64,000 bases of DNA from Chitinophagales bacterium (GCA_026461075.1 JAPJNH010000141.1:1-64000), one strand, 5' to 3'. Positions 45,121 to 55,216 are shown, counted from the first letter of the stretch. Made by a program: numbers and translations. Notes: a model not told the origin generated them from the letters alone.

Positions 45121-46668
45121 ATGCGAAAATTACTTCTTTTATCGCTGCTTTTAGTTGCTGGCTATGCCGTGCAAGCGCAAATTGAGTTTCATTCTCAAGT
45201 GAATGTTTTTTATGAGAAACAGAAACCCTACGCTGAAATTCACCTGTCTTTCAATCCAACTACTTTCAATTATAAAACACAGCAAGACAAATCACTGAAG
45301 GCAAAACTAGAGGTTACGGTTTTATTCAAACAAAATGGAGAAATCAAATCGTTTGATAAATTCGGTTTGCAAACAAAATCCTATGCTTCGATAGCTGAAA
45401 TAGCTTCGGAGACGGGAGCGCTGCTTTGTCAGAAACGCTATGCGCTTAAAGAAGGGGAGTATATGTTAGATGTCGAAGTGAGTGATACTTTGTTTACAAA
45501 GGAGCAAAAAGATATACCTGTTCACGCGAGCCGTTTGTCGAATGAAAAACCGTACTTAAGTGAGCTTGAATTGATCGATACTGCCTATTTTCAAAATAGT
45601 AATTCTCCTAATTTTATGGCGGATTTACCTTTTGTAAAGAATGCGTTTGTGTTAAAACCATACGTCGTTAATTTCTTTCCAGATAACAGAAACGTGTTGC
45701 GCGTTTATACCGAACTTGCCCTTACTAAGGAAGTGTCAAAGTCATTACCGGAAAAATTTGTTGCAGTACTAGATTTATATAGTGAGGATTTGAAAAATCC
45801 CTATTCTCAAAGTACGCGAATCGTATTAAACAAGGATGAAGTTGTTCCCATTTATATCGAAATGCCGATTGATAAAGTGTTTTCTGGCGAATATCAATTG
45901 CATTTAAAAATTGAAAACCGGGAGAGATTGGTGATTGCAGAACAAAGTATGAATATTCATCGGGTTCATTATCCGCAAAAGACGTTTGCACAAATTAAGA
46001 ATTTGGATAGCATCGACTTTTCTACCTTTCCTTATAAAGGAACCTTCATTGACAAAATGAGCTTGGAGGAAATCACCTATCGCTTGAATAGCATTTTTCC
46101 ATTGGCTGAACAAAGTGAAAGGAACTATATTTCTCACCTCGTGAAGGAGCAAAAAGAGGTATTTATGAAAGGCTTCTATTATAATTTTTGGCTGAATAGA
46201 AATCCTAATGTGAACATCGCTTTTATGCAATATGAGGAGGAGTTGAAGAAAGCCAATGATATCTTCGGAACACCCACTCGTTACGGATTTGATACAGATC
46301 GCGGTAGAGTTTATTTGCAATACGGGCCGCCGAATACAATTCAAGATGTCCCTAACGACGCCGACGCATTGCCGTATCAGGTTTGGAACTACTATGATTT
46401 GCCAACCCAAAAGAATGTTGTTTTTGTATTCTATACTAGAGATCGCTCTACTAATAATTATGAGTTGATTCACTCTACGGCAAGAGGTGAAAGAAATGAT
46501 CCTAAATGGGCAGCCATTATTCAAGGATCACGCATGAACAGTGATTTTATAAATATGGATAGTCCGGGTTATCGACAGAATTCTGGTAGTCGATTGCAAG
46601 ATATGTACGGTCGTCAAATTAATTTGAACGGATCTCCTTCTAATGGTACCAATGATAATAATCGTTAA
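45121..46668 (+). CDS. GWxTD domain-containing secreted protein
   Basis: A 515-residue exported protein, signal peptide about 1-20 (ending AVQAQ). The C-terminal region has the GWxTD-family block TRYGFDTDRGRVYLQYGPPNTI with QVWNYYDLPTQKNVVFVFY (split by context), preceded by ANDIFGTP; here Trp of the namesake motif is Phe. The N-terminal 300 residues are beta-rich. Function of GWxTD proteins is unknown; they are common in Bacteroidota envelopes. RimO starts 12 bases downstream, and could share the transcript. A TAAATTTA -7-like sequence lies at 45094-45101. Confidence 0.85.
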   Translation: MRKLLLLSLLLVAGYAVQAQIEFHSQVNVFYEKQKPYAEIHLSFNPTTFNYKTQQDKSLKAKLEVTVLFKQNGEIKSFDKFGLQTKSYASIAEIASETGALLCQKRYALKEGEYMLDVEVSDTLFTKEQKDIPVHASRLSNEKPYLSELELIDTAYFQNSNSPNFMADLPFVKNAFVLKPYVVNFFPDNRNVLRVYTELALTKEVSKSLPEKFVAVLDLYSEDLKNPYSQSTRIVLNKDEVVPIYIEMPIDKVFSGEYQLHLKIENRERLVIAEQSMNIHRVHYPQKTFAQIKNLDSIDFSTFPYKGTFIDKMSLEEITYRLNSIFPLAEQSERNYISHLVKEQKEVFMKGFYYNFWLNRNPNVNIAFMQYEEELKKANDIFGTPTRYGFDTDRGRVYLQYGPPNTIQDVPNDADALPYQVWNYYDLPTQKNVVFVFYTRDRSTNNYELIHSTARGERNDPKWAAIIQGSRMNSDFINMDSPGYRQNSGSRLQDMYGRQINLNGSPSNGTNDNNR

Positions 46669-46680
46669 AAAATAGAAATA

Positions 46681-47997
46681 GTGAAGACAAAATCACGCGC
46701 AAAGAATAAGGTAAATGTAATTACACTCGGTTGTTCTAAAAACCTAGTGGATAGTGAAGTGTTAATGGGGCAGTTGAAAGCAAACGACTTCGACGTACAA
46801 CATGAATCCAATAAGATTAAGGACTCTGAGATCGTTATCATTAATACGTGTGGTTTTATCGAACAAGCCAAACAAGAAAGTATTAATACGATTATCGAGT
46901 ATAGCGATTTGAAATCTGAAGGTAAAATTGATCAGTTGATTGTAACGGGTTGTTTATCGGAGCGCTATAAGGATGATTTGGTGAGCGAGTTTCCAGAAGT
47001 GGATGCTTTCTTCGGTACGATGGAATTGCCTAACATTCTTAAAAAACTAGGCGCTGATTATAAGCATGAATTAATTGGTGAACGTTATTTAACAACGTCT
47101 CCGCATTATGCTTATCTAAAGATTTCAGAAGGTTGTAATCGTACTTGTGCTTTCTGTGCCATCCCTTTAATGCGCGGTCAGCACGTCTCCCGTAAGATTG
47201 AAGATTTGGTGGAAGAGGCCAAACATCTTGCGAAGAATGGGGTGAAAGAAATAATGCTGATAGCGCAGGAGTTGACCTATTACGGATTGGATATTTATAA
47301 GGAGCGTCGCTTGAATGCCTTGTTACAAGCTTTGGCGCAAGTGGAGGGTATAGAATGGATTCGCTTACATTATGCTTATCCTACCGGATTTCCATTAGAT
47401 ATTTTGGATGAGATTCGTGAAAATCAGAAAGTTTGTGCCTATATCGACATTCCATTCCAACACGCTGCTAATGGTGTTTTGAAGCGCATGCGTCGTGGAA
47501 TTACCCGTGAAGAAACGGAAGCGCTCATTGCTACGATTCGTGAAAAAGTGCCAGGCATTACCTTACGTACAACAATGTTGGTCGGCTTCCCTGGTGAAAC
47601 GGAAGCAGAGTTTGAAGAGCTATGTGATTTTGTTCGTCGAATGAAGTTTAATCGCCTAGGCGTTTTCACCTACAGTCATGAAGATAATACCCGTGCATTC
47701 GAGATGGAAGATGATATTAGCGAAGAGCTAAAGCAAAAGCGCGCGAATGCTTTGATGGATATTCAGCAAGGAATTTCAGAATCATTGAATAAAGAGAAAG
47801 TGGGTAAAGTTATGAAGGTGATGATTGATCGCAAAGAAGGGAAATACTTTGTAGGTCGTACGGAAGGCGATTCTCCAGAGGTAGATAATGAGGTATTGAT
47901 AGCGGCAGACAAGAATTATTGCCGTGTGGGTGATTTTGTGAAAGTTACCATAACAGGTGCCGAAGAGTTTGATCTTTTTGCAGAACCGGTTAAATAA
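46681..47997 (+). CDS. rimO: Ribosomal protein S12 methylthiotransferase RimO
   Basis: Radical-SAM enzyme that methylthiolates an Asp of ribosomal protein uS12. It has 438 residues. It starts with GTG at 46681. The N-terminal UPF0004 domain has the cluster cysteines in TLGCSKNLVDSE, INTCGFIEQ and VTGCLSERY; the radical SAM site is EGCNRTCAFCAIP (Cx3Cx2C), and the C-terminal part is a TRAM-like domain. The LGCSKNLVDSE opening separates RimO from MiaB. Confidence 0.96.
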   Translation: MKTKSRAKNKVNVITLGCSKNLVDSEVLMGQLKANDFDVQHESNKIKDSEIVIINTCGFIEQAKQESINTIIEYSDLKSEGKIDQLIVTGCLSERYKDDLVSEFPEVDAFFGTMELPNILKKLGADYKHELIGERYLTTSPHYAYLKISEGCNRTCAFCAIPLMRGQHVSRKIEDLVEEAKHLAKNGVKEIMLIAQELTYYGLDIYKERRLNALLQALAQVEGIEWIRLHYAYPTGFPLDILDEIRENQKVCAYIDIPFQHAANGVLKRMRRGITREETEALIATIREKVPGITLRTTMLVGFPGETEAEFEELCDFVRRMKFNRLGVFTYSHEDNTRAFEMEDDISEELKQKRANALMDIQQGISESLNKEKVGKVMKVMIDRKEGKYFVGRTEGDSPEVDNEVLIAADKNYCRVGDFVKVTITGAEEFDLFAEPVK

Positions 47998-48023
47998 TAA
48001 CGTTCAATCAACATACTAATTCT

Positions 48024-48031
48024 TTACTTTG
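48024..48031 (+). promoter_or_regulatory. Possible -7 element (TTACTTTG) before aroK
   Basis: One mismatch to TAnnTTTG, 15 bases before the GTG at 48047. Confidence 0.35.
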
Positions 48032-48046
48032 TAAAAATATAAAGCA

Positions 48047-48592
48047 GTGATAGTCTATTTTACGGGTTTTATGGGTTCTGGTAAAAGTACGATGGGTGCT
48101 TTAGTTGCAGACGCCATGCTTTATCCTTTTATCGACTTGGATAAGTATATCGAAGAGCGATTACATATTCCTGTTCACAAAATATTCTCTCACTACGGAG
48201 AGTATTATTTCAGACAGACAGAAACTGATTTTTTACAAGAAACGGCCAATTGGCGCAATCTTGTTTTGGCAACTGGAGGTGGTACTCCTTGTCATGATAA
48301 GAACATGGAATGGATGAAGGAAAAGGGCTTGACGGTCTATCTAAAAACGAACGAAGATGAATTGTTTCGCCGTTTAGCAGATCCCGCTCAAAAGCTGCAT
48401 CGCCCATTGATAGCAGATTTGAAGGCCGCAGAGTTAAAGAAATATATTAAGGATACCATCGCAAAAAGAGAAGTACATTATAACAAAGCGGATATCGTCT
48501 TTGAACAAACAAATGTTTTAGATGTTGATGTTAGAGTACTCACTAAAACCATTTTAGAAAAGATTCAAAATTTGTCACAGAACAAAAAATAA
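48047..48592 (+). CDS. aroK: Shikimate kinase
   Basis: Phosphorylates shikimate in the chorismate pathway. It has 181 residues with GTG start at 48047 (MIVYFTGFMGSGKSTMG). P-loop GSGKST (about 11-16), the shikimate-binding DLDKYIEE, FRQTETDFL with Arg/Glu contacts, GGGTPC, and the LID region RPLIAD. The acyl-CoA carboxylase gene starts three bases after its stop, so both are probably co-transcribed. Confidence 0.95.
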   Translation: MIVYFTGFMGSGKSTMGALVADAMLYPFIDLDKYIEERLHIPVHKIFSHYGEYYFRQTETDFLQETANWRNLVLATGGGTPCHDKNMEWMKEKGLTVYLKTNEDELFRRLADPAQKLHRPLIADLKAAELKKYIKDTIAKREVHYNKADIVFEQTNVLDVDVRVLTKTILEKIQNLSQNKK

Positions 48593-48595
48593 GGT

Positions 48596-50233
48596 ATGGC
48601 GAACAAGGAAACGATTTTACAAAATCAAAATGAAGATGCGTTAAAGCTTTTGGTGGCTGATATCCGCAAGAAGTTGGATGTGATTCGACTTGGAGGTGGT
48701 CAGAAGAATATCGATAAGCTACATGCAAAGGGTAAATTATCCGCTCGCGAAAGAGTAGATTTATTAGTAGATAAAGATTCTCCCGTTATTGAAATCGGTG
48801 CATTTGCAGGTTATGAAATGTATCCAGAACATGGAGGTTGCCCAGCAGGTGGTGTAGTAGTGGTGATGGCTTATGTAGCTAAGCGCTTATGTATAGTTGT
48901 AGCAAATGACGCAACCGTGAAGAGTGGTGCTTGGTTTCCAATTTCTGGCAAAAAGAATTTACGTGCACAAGAGATTGCAATGGAAAACCATTTGCCAATC
49001 ATCTATTTGGTAGATAGTGCTGGTGTTTACTTGCCGATGCAAGATGAGATCTTCGCCGACAAAGAACATTTCGGTCGTATTTTTAGAAACAATGCGGTGA
49101 TGAGCAGCAAGGGTATTCCACAGATCTCTGCTGTGATGGGTGCTTGCGTAGCAGGTGGAGCCTATTTGCCGATTATGAGTGACGAAGCCTTGATTGTAGA
49201 AGAAACAGGCAGTATTTTCTTGGCTGGTCCGTTCTTAGTGAAAGCTGCGGTAGGTGAGAATATCGATGCAGAAACTTTAGGTGGCGCCACAACACATAGC
49301 GTAGTTTCTGGCGTTACTGATTATAAAATGAAAAACGACGAAGAATGTTTGTCGCAAATTCGTCGACTAGTAGATAAGATGGGCAAGCAAGGCAATGCCG
49401 GCTTCGATAGAAAAGATGCTAAAGCTCCTGGTCGTGCTGCAGATGAAATTTTGCAATTATTCCCTGCCGATGGTAAGCCTTATAACATGAAGGACATCAT
49501 CGAATGTATGGTTGATGCAGATAGCTTTGATGAATACAAAGAACATTATGGCAAGACCATTATGACGGGCTATGCGCGTATTGATGGTTGGGCTGTAGGG
49601 ATTGTTGCCAATAATCGAATTATCGTTAAGAATGGCAAAGGAGAAGTGCAAATGGGTGGCGTGATTTACTCTGATTCTGCCGACAAAGCGGCTCGTTTCA
49701 TTATGAACTGTAACCAGAAAAATATTCCGCTCGTCTTTTTACAAGATGTGACAGGATTCATGGTTGGCAGTCGTAGCGAACATGGGGGAATCATTAAAGA
49801 CGGAGCGAAATTGGTGAACGCGATGGCGAATAGTGTCGTGCCTAAGTTTACTGTAGTTGTAGGAAATTCATATGGTGCCGGTAATTACGCAATGTGTGGA
49901 AAGGCTTACGATCCGCGTTTAATCGTGGCATGGCCGACTGCGAAAATCGCGGTAATGGGTGGCGAACAGGCTGCTAAGACGCTTTTACAGATTCAAGTGG
50001 GTGCGATGAAGTCGAAAGGCCAAGAAATTAGCCCTGCCGAAGAAAAAGAATTGCTCGATAAGATTACGGCGAAATATCAAGCTCAGACGAAGGCTACCTA
50101 CGCAGCTTCAAGATTATGGGTAGATGCGATTATTGATCCTCGCGAGACACGTCAATGGCTCAGCATGGGTATCGAAGCCGCGTTTAATAACCCGGAAATC
50201 AAGCGTTATAACGTAGGCGTTTTACAAACCTGA
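48596..50233 (+). CDS. Acyl-CoA carboxylase carboxyltransferase (beta) subunit
   Basis: Biotin-dependent carboxyltransferase, 545 residues. Crotonase-fold halves: N-terminal (about 30-290) with GKLSARERVDLLVDKDSP, GGCPAGGVVVV, GACVAGGAYLPIMSD and ETLGGATTHS; C-terminal with VTGFMVGS, HGGIIKDGAKLV, and SYGAGNYAMCG. The DREHFGRIF-like sequence (DKEHFGRIFRN) and overall look favour methylcrotonyl-CoA or geranyl-CoA carboxylase over propionyl-CoA carboxylase, although the mutase at 55242 would fit the latter. The partner biotin carboxylase and carrier are not in the window. Confidence 0.92.
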   Translation: MANKETILQNQNEDALKLLVADIRKKLDVIRLGGGQKNIDKLHAKGKLSARERVDLLVDKDSPVIEIGAFAGYEMYPEHGGCPAGGVVVVMAYVAKRLCIVVANDATVKSGAWFPISGKKNLRAQEIAMENHLPIIYLVDSAGVYLPMQDEIFADKEHFGRIFRNNAVMSSKGIPQISAVMGACVAGGAYLPIMSDEALIVEETGSIFLAGPFLVKAAVGENIDAETLGGATTHSVVSGVTDYKMKNDEECLSQIRRLVDKMGKQGNAGFDRKDAKAPGRAADEILQLFPADGKPYNMKDIIECMVDADSFDEYKEHYGKTIMTGYARIDGWAVGIVANNRIIVKNGKGEVQMGGVIYSDSADKAARFIMNCNQKNIPLVFLQDVTGFMVGSRSEHGGIIKDGAKLVNAMANSVVPKFTVVVGNSYGAGNYAMCGKAYDPRLIVAWPTAKIAVMGGEQAAKTLLQIQVGAMKSKGQEISPAEEKELLDKITAKYQAQTKATYAASRLWVDAIIDPRETRQWLSMGIEAAFNNPEIKRYNVGVLQT

Positions 50234-50325
50234 TTTTATAGTTAAAAGGGTTTGAATTTCCGATATTTAGACAATAGAGTCGTACTTTTTTTGTAAATTC
50301 ACGCAATTTTTATCGAAAGAACAAA

Positions 50326-51744
50326 ATGAGCGAATTACAAACTACGCTGAAACAGGCGGTAACTTTATCCGGTGTGGGTTTACACACAGGTAAAGAAGTG
50401 ACCATTACTTTTACTCCTGCAGCTGCTAATCATGGCTATAAATTTAAACGTGTTGATTTGCCAGAACAGCCAATCATCCCTGCGGATGCTGATTTGGTGG
50501 TCGATGTATCACGTGGTACAACCTTGGAATTAAATGGTGTTCGCGTTTCTACCGTTGAACATAGTCTTGCCGCTTTAGTCGGTTGTCAAATAGACAACGT
50601 GTTGATTGAATTAAACGGACCAGAAGTTCCAATCATGGATGGATCTTCAATGCCCTTCATCGAAGCTTTCGAAGCGGTAGGGGTTGAAACCTTGAACGTT
50701 GCGCGTGAATACTTTCAAATCAGTTCTACTATTCACTATACAGATCCTGTTAAAAAGGTGGAGATGACCATCGTGCCTTCAGAAGATTATCAAATCTCTG
50801 TTATGGTGGATTATAATTCTCCTGTTCTCGGCACACAGCATGCGACTATGCATCATGTGAACGAGTTTAAAGATGGATTTGCGGCGTCTAGAACTTTCTG
50901 TTTTTTACATGAGTTAGAAGTTTTGTTAGAGCATAATTTGATTAAAGGCGGCGATTTGTCTAATGCGATTGTAGTAGTAGATAAAGTGGTGAGTGATGAA
51001 GAACTACAGCGTCTCTCTGTCTTATTCAACCGTCCGAGTGTTCAAGTTCAGAAAGAAGGTATTTTGAACAACGTGGATTTGCGTTTCCAAAACGAACCTG
51101 CTCGTCATAAGCTACTGGATGTCTTAGGTGACTTAGCCTTAATCGGAACTCCTATCAAAGGAAAGATTTTTGCTACTCGTCCAGGTCATGCTAGCAACGT
51201 TGAATTTGCTAAGAAAATTAAGGCACATATCAAATCTGCCAAAAGCCAAAACATCGTCCCTCACTATGATCCGAATGCCAAGCCCGTTGCTGATATTCGC
51301 GAGATAGAAACGATGTTGCCACACAAATATCCGTTCTTGCTAGTTGATAAAATTATCGAGATTAGTGAAAATCATGTGGTGGGAATTAAGAATGTAACCT
51401 TCAACGAGAATTTCTTTCCTGGGCATTTCCCTGGCAACCCAGTGATGCCAGGTGTTTTACAAATTGAGGCAATGGCGCAAACAGGTGGAATTCTTGCATT
51501 GCGTTCTGTGGCGGATCCTTCCAACTACGATACCTACTTCGTTAAAATAGATAAGGTTCGTTTCAAGAACAGAGTCGTTCCAGGCGATACACTTATTTTG
51601 AAATTGGAATTATTAAGTCCAATTCGTCGCGGTATTTGCGAAATGAAGGGTACGGCATATGTTGGTAATAAGATTGTTACCGAAGCTGAATTAGTGGCTA
51701 AATTGGTTCAAAAAGAGCCAGTTCCTAGCGCACAAACTGTTTAA
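50326..51744 (+). CDS. lpxC/fabZ: LpxC-FabZ fusion: lipid A deacetylase and hydroxyacyl-ACP dehydratase
   Basis: Two enzymes in one 472-residue chain, as usual for Bacteroidota. Residues 1-about 300: zinc-dependent deacetylase of UDP-3-O-acyl-GlcNAc, the committed step to lipid A, with [20 protein letters not shown] (zinc His), [14 protein letters not shown] and the [14 protein letters not shown] block (HxxxD). Residues about 320-472: FabZ dehydratase with [33 protein letters not shown] carrying the catalytic His and Glu. lpxA starts 12 bases downstream, forming a lipid A operon. Confidence 0.97.
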   Translation: MSELQTTLKQAVTLSGVGLHTGKEVTITFTPAAANHGYKFKRVDLPEQPIIPADADLVVDVSRGTTLELNGVRVSTVEHSLAALVGCQIDNVLIELNGPEVPIMDGSSMPFIEAFEAVGVETLNVAREYFQISSTIHYTDPVKKVEMTIVPSEDYQISVMVDYNSPVLGTQHATMHHVNEFKDGFAASRTFCFLHELEVLLEHNLIKGGDLSNAIVVVDKVVSDEELQRLSVLFNRPSVQVQKEGILNNVDLRFQNEPARHKLLDVLGDLALIGTPIKGKIFATRPGHASNVEFAKKIKAHIKSAKSQNIVPHYDPNAKPVADIREIETMLPHKYPFLLVDKIIEISENHVVGIKNVTFNENFFPGHFPGNPVMPGVLQIEAMAQTGGILALRSVADPSNYDTYFVKIDKVRFKNRVVPGDTLILKLELLSPIRRGICEMKGTAYVGNKIVTEAELVAKLVQKEPVPSAQTV

Positions 51745-51756
51745 TTTTTAATTTTT

Positions 51757-52557
51757 ATGAATCAACCGTTTTCATATATACATCCTCAGGCAAAAATTGC
51801 GAAGAATGTCGTGATTGAGCCATTTGTAACGATTGCTGCGAATGTTGAAATAGGGGAAGGAACGATTATTGAATCAAACGTTACCATAATGGAAGGTGCG
51901 CGCATTGGTAAAAATTGCCGCATATTTCCCGGAGCCGTTATCTCTGCCATTCCGCAAGACTTAAAATACGAGGGAGAAGAAACGCTCACAATCATTGGGG
52001 ACAATACTACGATTCGTGAATGTGTAACGATCAATCGTGGTACGAACGCTTTGGGTAAAACGGTGGTAGGAAGCAATTGTTTGTTGATGGCCTATGTACA
52101 CGTTGCACATGATTGTATCGTTGGGAACAATTGTATTCTAGCTAATAACGTCAATCTTGCTGGTCATATTGAAATTGAAGATTGGGTGGTCGTTGGCGGT
52201 ATGACTGCGGTACATCAGTTTGTGAAATTAGGTAAGCATGCCTTTATATCAGGTGGCTCATTGATTCGTAAAGATGTACCTCCTTTTGTGAAAGCTGCAC
52301 GTGAGCCATTATCATATGTTGGTATCAACTCGGTGGGCTTACGTCGTCGTGGATTCACTACCGAACAGATTAATAATATTCAAGATGTTTATCGCTACTT
52401 ATTTGTTCGTAGCACGAATACATCTAAAGCATTAGCGGCTATCGAACGTGATTTGGTAGCTACTCCAGAACGTGATGAGATCGTAGACTTCTGTCGTAAT
52501 TCTGTAAGAGGTATTATTAAAGGTTATAGCCGTCGCAATGAAGGTTCAATTGATTGA
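51757..52557 (+). CDS. lpxA: Acyl-ACP--UDP-N-acetylglucosamine O-acyltransferase
   Basis: First enzyme of lipid A synthesis; 266 residues. Left-handed beta-helix hexapeptide repeats run from about residue 8 to 190 (HPQAKIAKNVVIEPFV, GEGTIIESNVTI, GRNT-like CVTINRGTNALGKT), with AYVHVAHDCIVGNNCILANN containing the catalytic His (about 123-125) and the C-terminal helical domain from about 190 (YVGINSVGLRRRGFT). It lies 12 bases after lpxC/fabZ, and an ABC ATPase gene starts within its last 20 bases. Confidence 0.97.
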   Translation: MNQPFSYIHPQAKIAKNVVIEPFVTIAANVEIGEGTIIESNVTIMEGARIGKNCRIFPGAVISAIPQDLKYEGEETLTIIGDNTTIRECVTINRGTNALGKTVVGSNCLLMAYVHVAHDCIVGNNCILANNVNLAGHIEIEDWVVVGGMTAVHQFVKLGKHAFISGGSLIRKDVPPFVKAAREPLSYVGINSVGLRRRGFTTEQINNIQDVYRYLFVRSTNTSKALAAIERDLVATPERDEIVDFCRNSVRGIIKGYSRRNEGSID

Positions 52558-53143
52558 TGTCGCGAAGCGATTCAATAAAGAATGGATTTTTAAAGGAGTT
52601 AACCTCACTTTAGAAGCCAATAAAATATATGGACTGACGGGTATTAACGGAAGTGGTAAAACAACTTTATTAAGTATTCTTAGTCATTTTGTAGCCCCTA
52701 CTGAAGGGGAAGTAAACTATGAGTTAGGTTCTGAAAGCGACTTGCGCCAGTCAATCAGTGTGGCTTCGCCAGCCATTAGTTTATTAGAAGAGATGAGTGT
52801 ATTGGAGGCTATTGAATTTCATGCGCATTATAAACCGTTCAGAAACAGTTTAAATTCTAAAGCAGTTATCCAACTACTTGGCTTTGAAAAACATCAGAAT
52901 AAGTTGTTACGCGAGTTGAGTACAGGGATGAAGCAACGTGTCAAATTGGTCTTGGCGATTTTGTCACAAAGTGAAATTCTGTTGTTAGATGAACCAGGTT
53001 CTAATTTGGATGCAGCGGGTTTTGAATTTTGGAAGGGCTTATTAAAAAATAACTCTAAAGACAGAATTGTTGTCATTGCTTCGAATGATGAACAAGACTT
53101 GGCGATTTGTGATCAGCGTTTAGATATGATGCAATGGAAATAA
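52538..53143 (+). CDS. Atypical ABC transporter ATP-binding protein
   Basis: A 201-residue single ATPase domain. Walker A GINGSGKTT (about 35-43), signature LSTGMKQR, Walker B ILLLDEP and D-loop region NLDAA are intact. The usual Q-loop Gln is not visible: the stretch reads ISVASPAISLLEEMSV. The H-loop position reads VVIASNDEQ, with Asn where His is expected. The domain is also shorter than typical (about 230). No permease is next to it. It begins 20 bases inside lpxA, suggesting coupled expression with lipid A synthesis, but its cargo is unknown. I believe related proteins in this phylum show the same ASND ending; that is recollection, not a search. Confidence 0.82.
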   Translation: MKVQLIDVAKRFNKEWIFKGVNLTLEANKIYGLTGINGSGKTTLLSILSHFVAPTEGEVNYELGSESDLRQSISVASPAISLLEEMSVLEAIEFHAHYKPFRNSLNSKAVIQLLGFEKHQNKLLRELSTGMKQRVKLVLAILSQSEILLLDEPGSNLDAAGFEFWKGLLKNNSKDRIVVIASNDEQDLAICDQRLDMMQWK

Positions 53144-53218
53144 GTTCATTATAGGTGCTTATTTGAATGTAATAGGGTGTCAAGAGGTTTTGTGTTTTAA
53201 ATAATTAAAAAAAATAAC

Positions 53219-54460
53219 GTGAGCGAAAAAGAAAACAAGTTTACATCGTACCAATGGTTTGTCATTGCGATTTTGGGATTCATTCAATTTACGGTGGTCC
53301 TCGATTTTATGGTGCTTTCACCCTTAGGAGCGATTTTGATGCCAAGAATGAAAATTGGTCCTTCGGAGTTCGGACATATTGTTTCTGCCTATGCGTTCAG
53401 CGCAGCAGTATCTTCTATTTTAACCGCCTCTTTCGCAGACAAATTCGATCGTAAGAAACTACTATTATTCTTCTATGTAGGCTTTGTGTTAGGGACTTTG
53501 TTCTGCGCTTTGTCGAATACCTATTGGAGTTTATTGTCCGCGCGAATATTTACCGGTATTTTCGGAGGGGTTATCGCTTCTATTAGTATGGCAATTATCA
53601 CGGATTTGTTTCCAATGAATCGTCGAGGAACTGTGATGGGATTTGTGCAAATGGCATTCTCTGCTAGCCAAGTTTTAGGTATTCCAATAGGATTGTGGTT
53701 AGCAAATCACTTTAGCTGGCAAATGCCGTTCTTTGTAATTGTAGTGGTTGCTTTTATTGTCGGAACCATTATGATGATTCAATTAAAGCCTGTGGATGAA
53801 CATCTAAAAAGAAATTATGACCATAATGCGATGCATCACTTGTGGAGTGTTATGAAGAAAAATATCTATCGTAGAGGGTTTTTGACAACTTCACTATTAG
53901 CGCTGGGTGGCTTTATGTTGATGCCATTTACTTCAGCATTTTTATTAAACAATGTTGGGATAGATAAAGATCATATACCTTATGTATTTATGATGGGTGG
54001 TGCAGCTGCTATGATTGCAGGTCCATTAGTAGGACGCACCAGTGATCGCTTTGGTAAATACAATCTGTTTGTGATAGGAACCATTATCTCTTGCGTCATG
54101 GTGTATATTTATACGCATATGGGTATTGCGCCGATGTGGGTGATGATGCTAATTAACGCAACACTTTTTGCGGGTATTACAGCCCGTTTAGTTACCGCAC
54201 AATCCTTAATGAGCGGTGTTCCCGAGCCAGCTGATCGTGGAGCTTATATGAGCTTAAATTCGGCTGTTCAACAAATGGCCGGCGGATTAGGTGCTGTGCT
54301 TTCAGGTTGGATGGTTATGCAACCAAACGGAAAAGGACCTTTATATCATTTTGATGAAGTGGGTTATGTCGTTATCTTTACGATGATTGCTTGTGTATTA
54401 CTCATGTATTTTATGAATAAATACGTTCGTTTAAAACAACTTTCCAATAACTATAAGTAA
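53219..54460 (+). CDS. Major facilitator superfamily transporter
   Basis: A 413-residue inner-membrane carrier with about 12 hydrophobic helices. GTG start at 53219 (MSEKENKFTSYQWFVI). The MFS loop motif after helix 2 is present as FADKFDRKKLLLFF (DxxxRK type), and a second one, GRTSDRFGKYNLF, sits at the middle of the protein between helices 8 and 9. It resembles the DHA1/arabinose-efflux (AraJ/PucC-like) group; substrate unknown. ThiD follows after seven bases and probably shares its transcript. Confidence 0.88.
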   Translation: MSEKENKFTSYQWFVIAILGFIQFTVVLDFMVLSPLGAILMPRMKIGPSEFGHIVSAYAFSAAVSSILTASFADKFDRKKLLLFFYVGFVLGTLFCALSNTYWSLLSARIFTGIFGGVIASISMAIITDLFPMNRRGTVMGFVQMAFSASQVLGIPIGLWLANHFSWQMPFFVIVVVAFIVGTIMMIQLKPVDEHLKRNYDHNAMHHLWSVMKKNIYRRGFLTTSLLALGGFMLMPFTSAFLLNNVGIDKDHIPYVFMMGGAAAMIAGPLVGRTSDRFGKYNLFVIGTIISCVMVYIYTHMGIAPMWVMMLINATLFAGITARLVTAQSLMSGVPEPADRGAYMSLNSAVQQMAGGLGAVLSGWMVMQPNGKGPLYHFDEVGYVVIFTMIACVLLMYFMNKYVRLKQLSNNYK

Positions 54461-54467
54461 TTCTGGA

Positions 54468-55199
54468 ATGAGTCGTCCTTATGTCCTTTCTATTGCTGGT
54501 CTAGACCCATCAGGGGGCGCTGGAATATTAGCGGACATTAAGACGATGGAAGCGCTACAGGTACAGGGTTTTGGGGTGGCCACTTCTTTAACTTACCAAA
54601 ATGAAAATGTGTTTCTTGGCCTACATTGGATAAGTTTAGAAAGAATTGTTGCACAGCTAAAACCACTGATTGCCTTCTATCCAATTTCTGTGGTGAAAAT
54701 TGGTTTGATAGAAAGTCCGGCGGTTCTTCAAGGCTTGTTAAGCTACTTGAAAGAAAATCTTCCTACGGTACGTATTGTTTGGGACCCAATCCTACGCGCT
54801 AGTGCGGGTTTTGATTTTCATCAAGGTGGGATTGAAAGCTTCAAAGACTTGTTGAGTGCAATCGAAATAATAACACCTAATTGGAAAGAATTGTCTGCCG
54901 CAAATAGCGATGCAATGGAGAATGCTATACAGCTCTCTAAATATTGTAAGGTTGTTTTGAAAGGAGGTCATTCTGACGAAGAACGTGCGAACGATTATTT
55001 AATCACGCAAGGACAGCTGCAAAGTTTTTCATTACCTCGACTAGAGGCGGCATCCAAGCATGGAACAGGATGTATGTTCTCCTCCGCCATCGCTTCTAAT
55101 TTAGCCTTAGGAGAAACCGTAGAGGAGTCGGTTCGAAAGGCAAAGTCTTTTGTTTACGAGCGATTGCAGTCGCAAGAAGGAGGGCTCGCTTCCTTTTGA
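54468..55199 (+). CDS. thiD: Hydroxymethylpyrimidine/phosphomethylpyrimidine kinase
   Basis: Phosphorylates HMP to HMP-PP for thiamine synthesis. It has 243 residues. Motifs: SIAGLDPSGGAGILADIKT (N-terminal substrate and nucleotide loop), VWDPILRASAG, TPNWKELSA, LKGGHSDEE, and the ribokinase-like GTGCMFSSAIA near residue 196 with the catalytic Cys/GTG loop. No TPP riboswitch is evident upstream. The start at 54468 (ATGAGTCGT) follows the MFS stop by seven bases. Confidence 0.93.
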   Translation: MSRPYVLSIAGLDPSGGAGILADIKTMEALQVQGFGVATSLTYQNENVFLGLHWISLERIVAQLKPLIAFYPISVVKIGLIESPAVLQGLLSYLKENLPTVRIVWDPILRASAGFDFHQGGIESFKDLLSAIEIITPNWKELSAANSDAMENAIQLSKYCKVVLKGGHSDEERANDYLITQGQLQSFSLPRLEAASKHGTGCMFSSAIASNLALGETVEESVRKAKSFVYERLQSQEGGLASF

Positions 55200-55216
55200 T
55201 TCTCGTTAAAATAAGG

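Noticed and set aside
45904-46524. 206-codon reading frame on the reverse strand opposite the GWxTD gene
   Set aside because: Same reasons: low-complexity Ile-rich translation and full overlap with a real gene.
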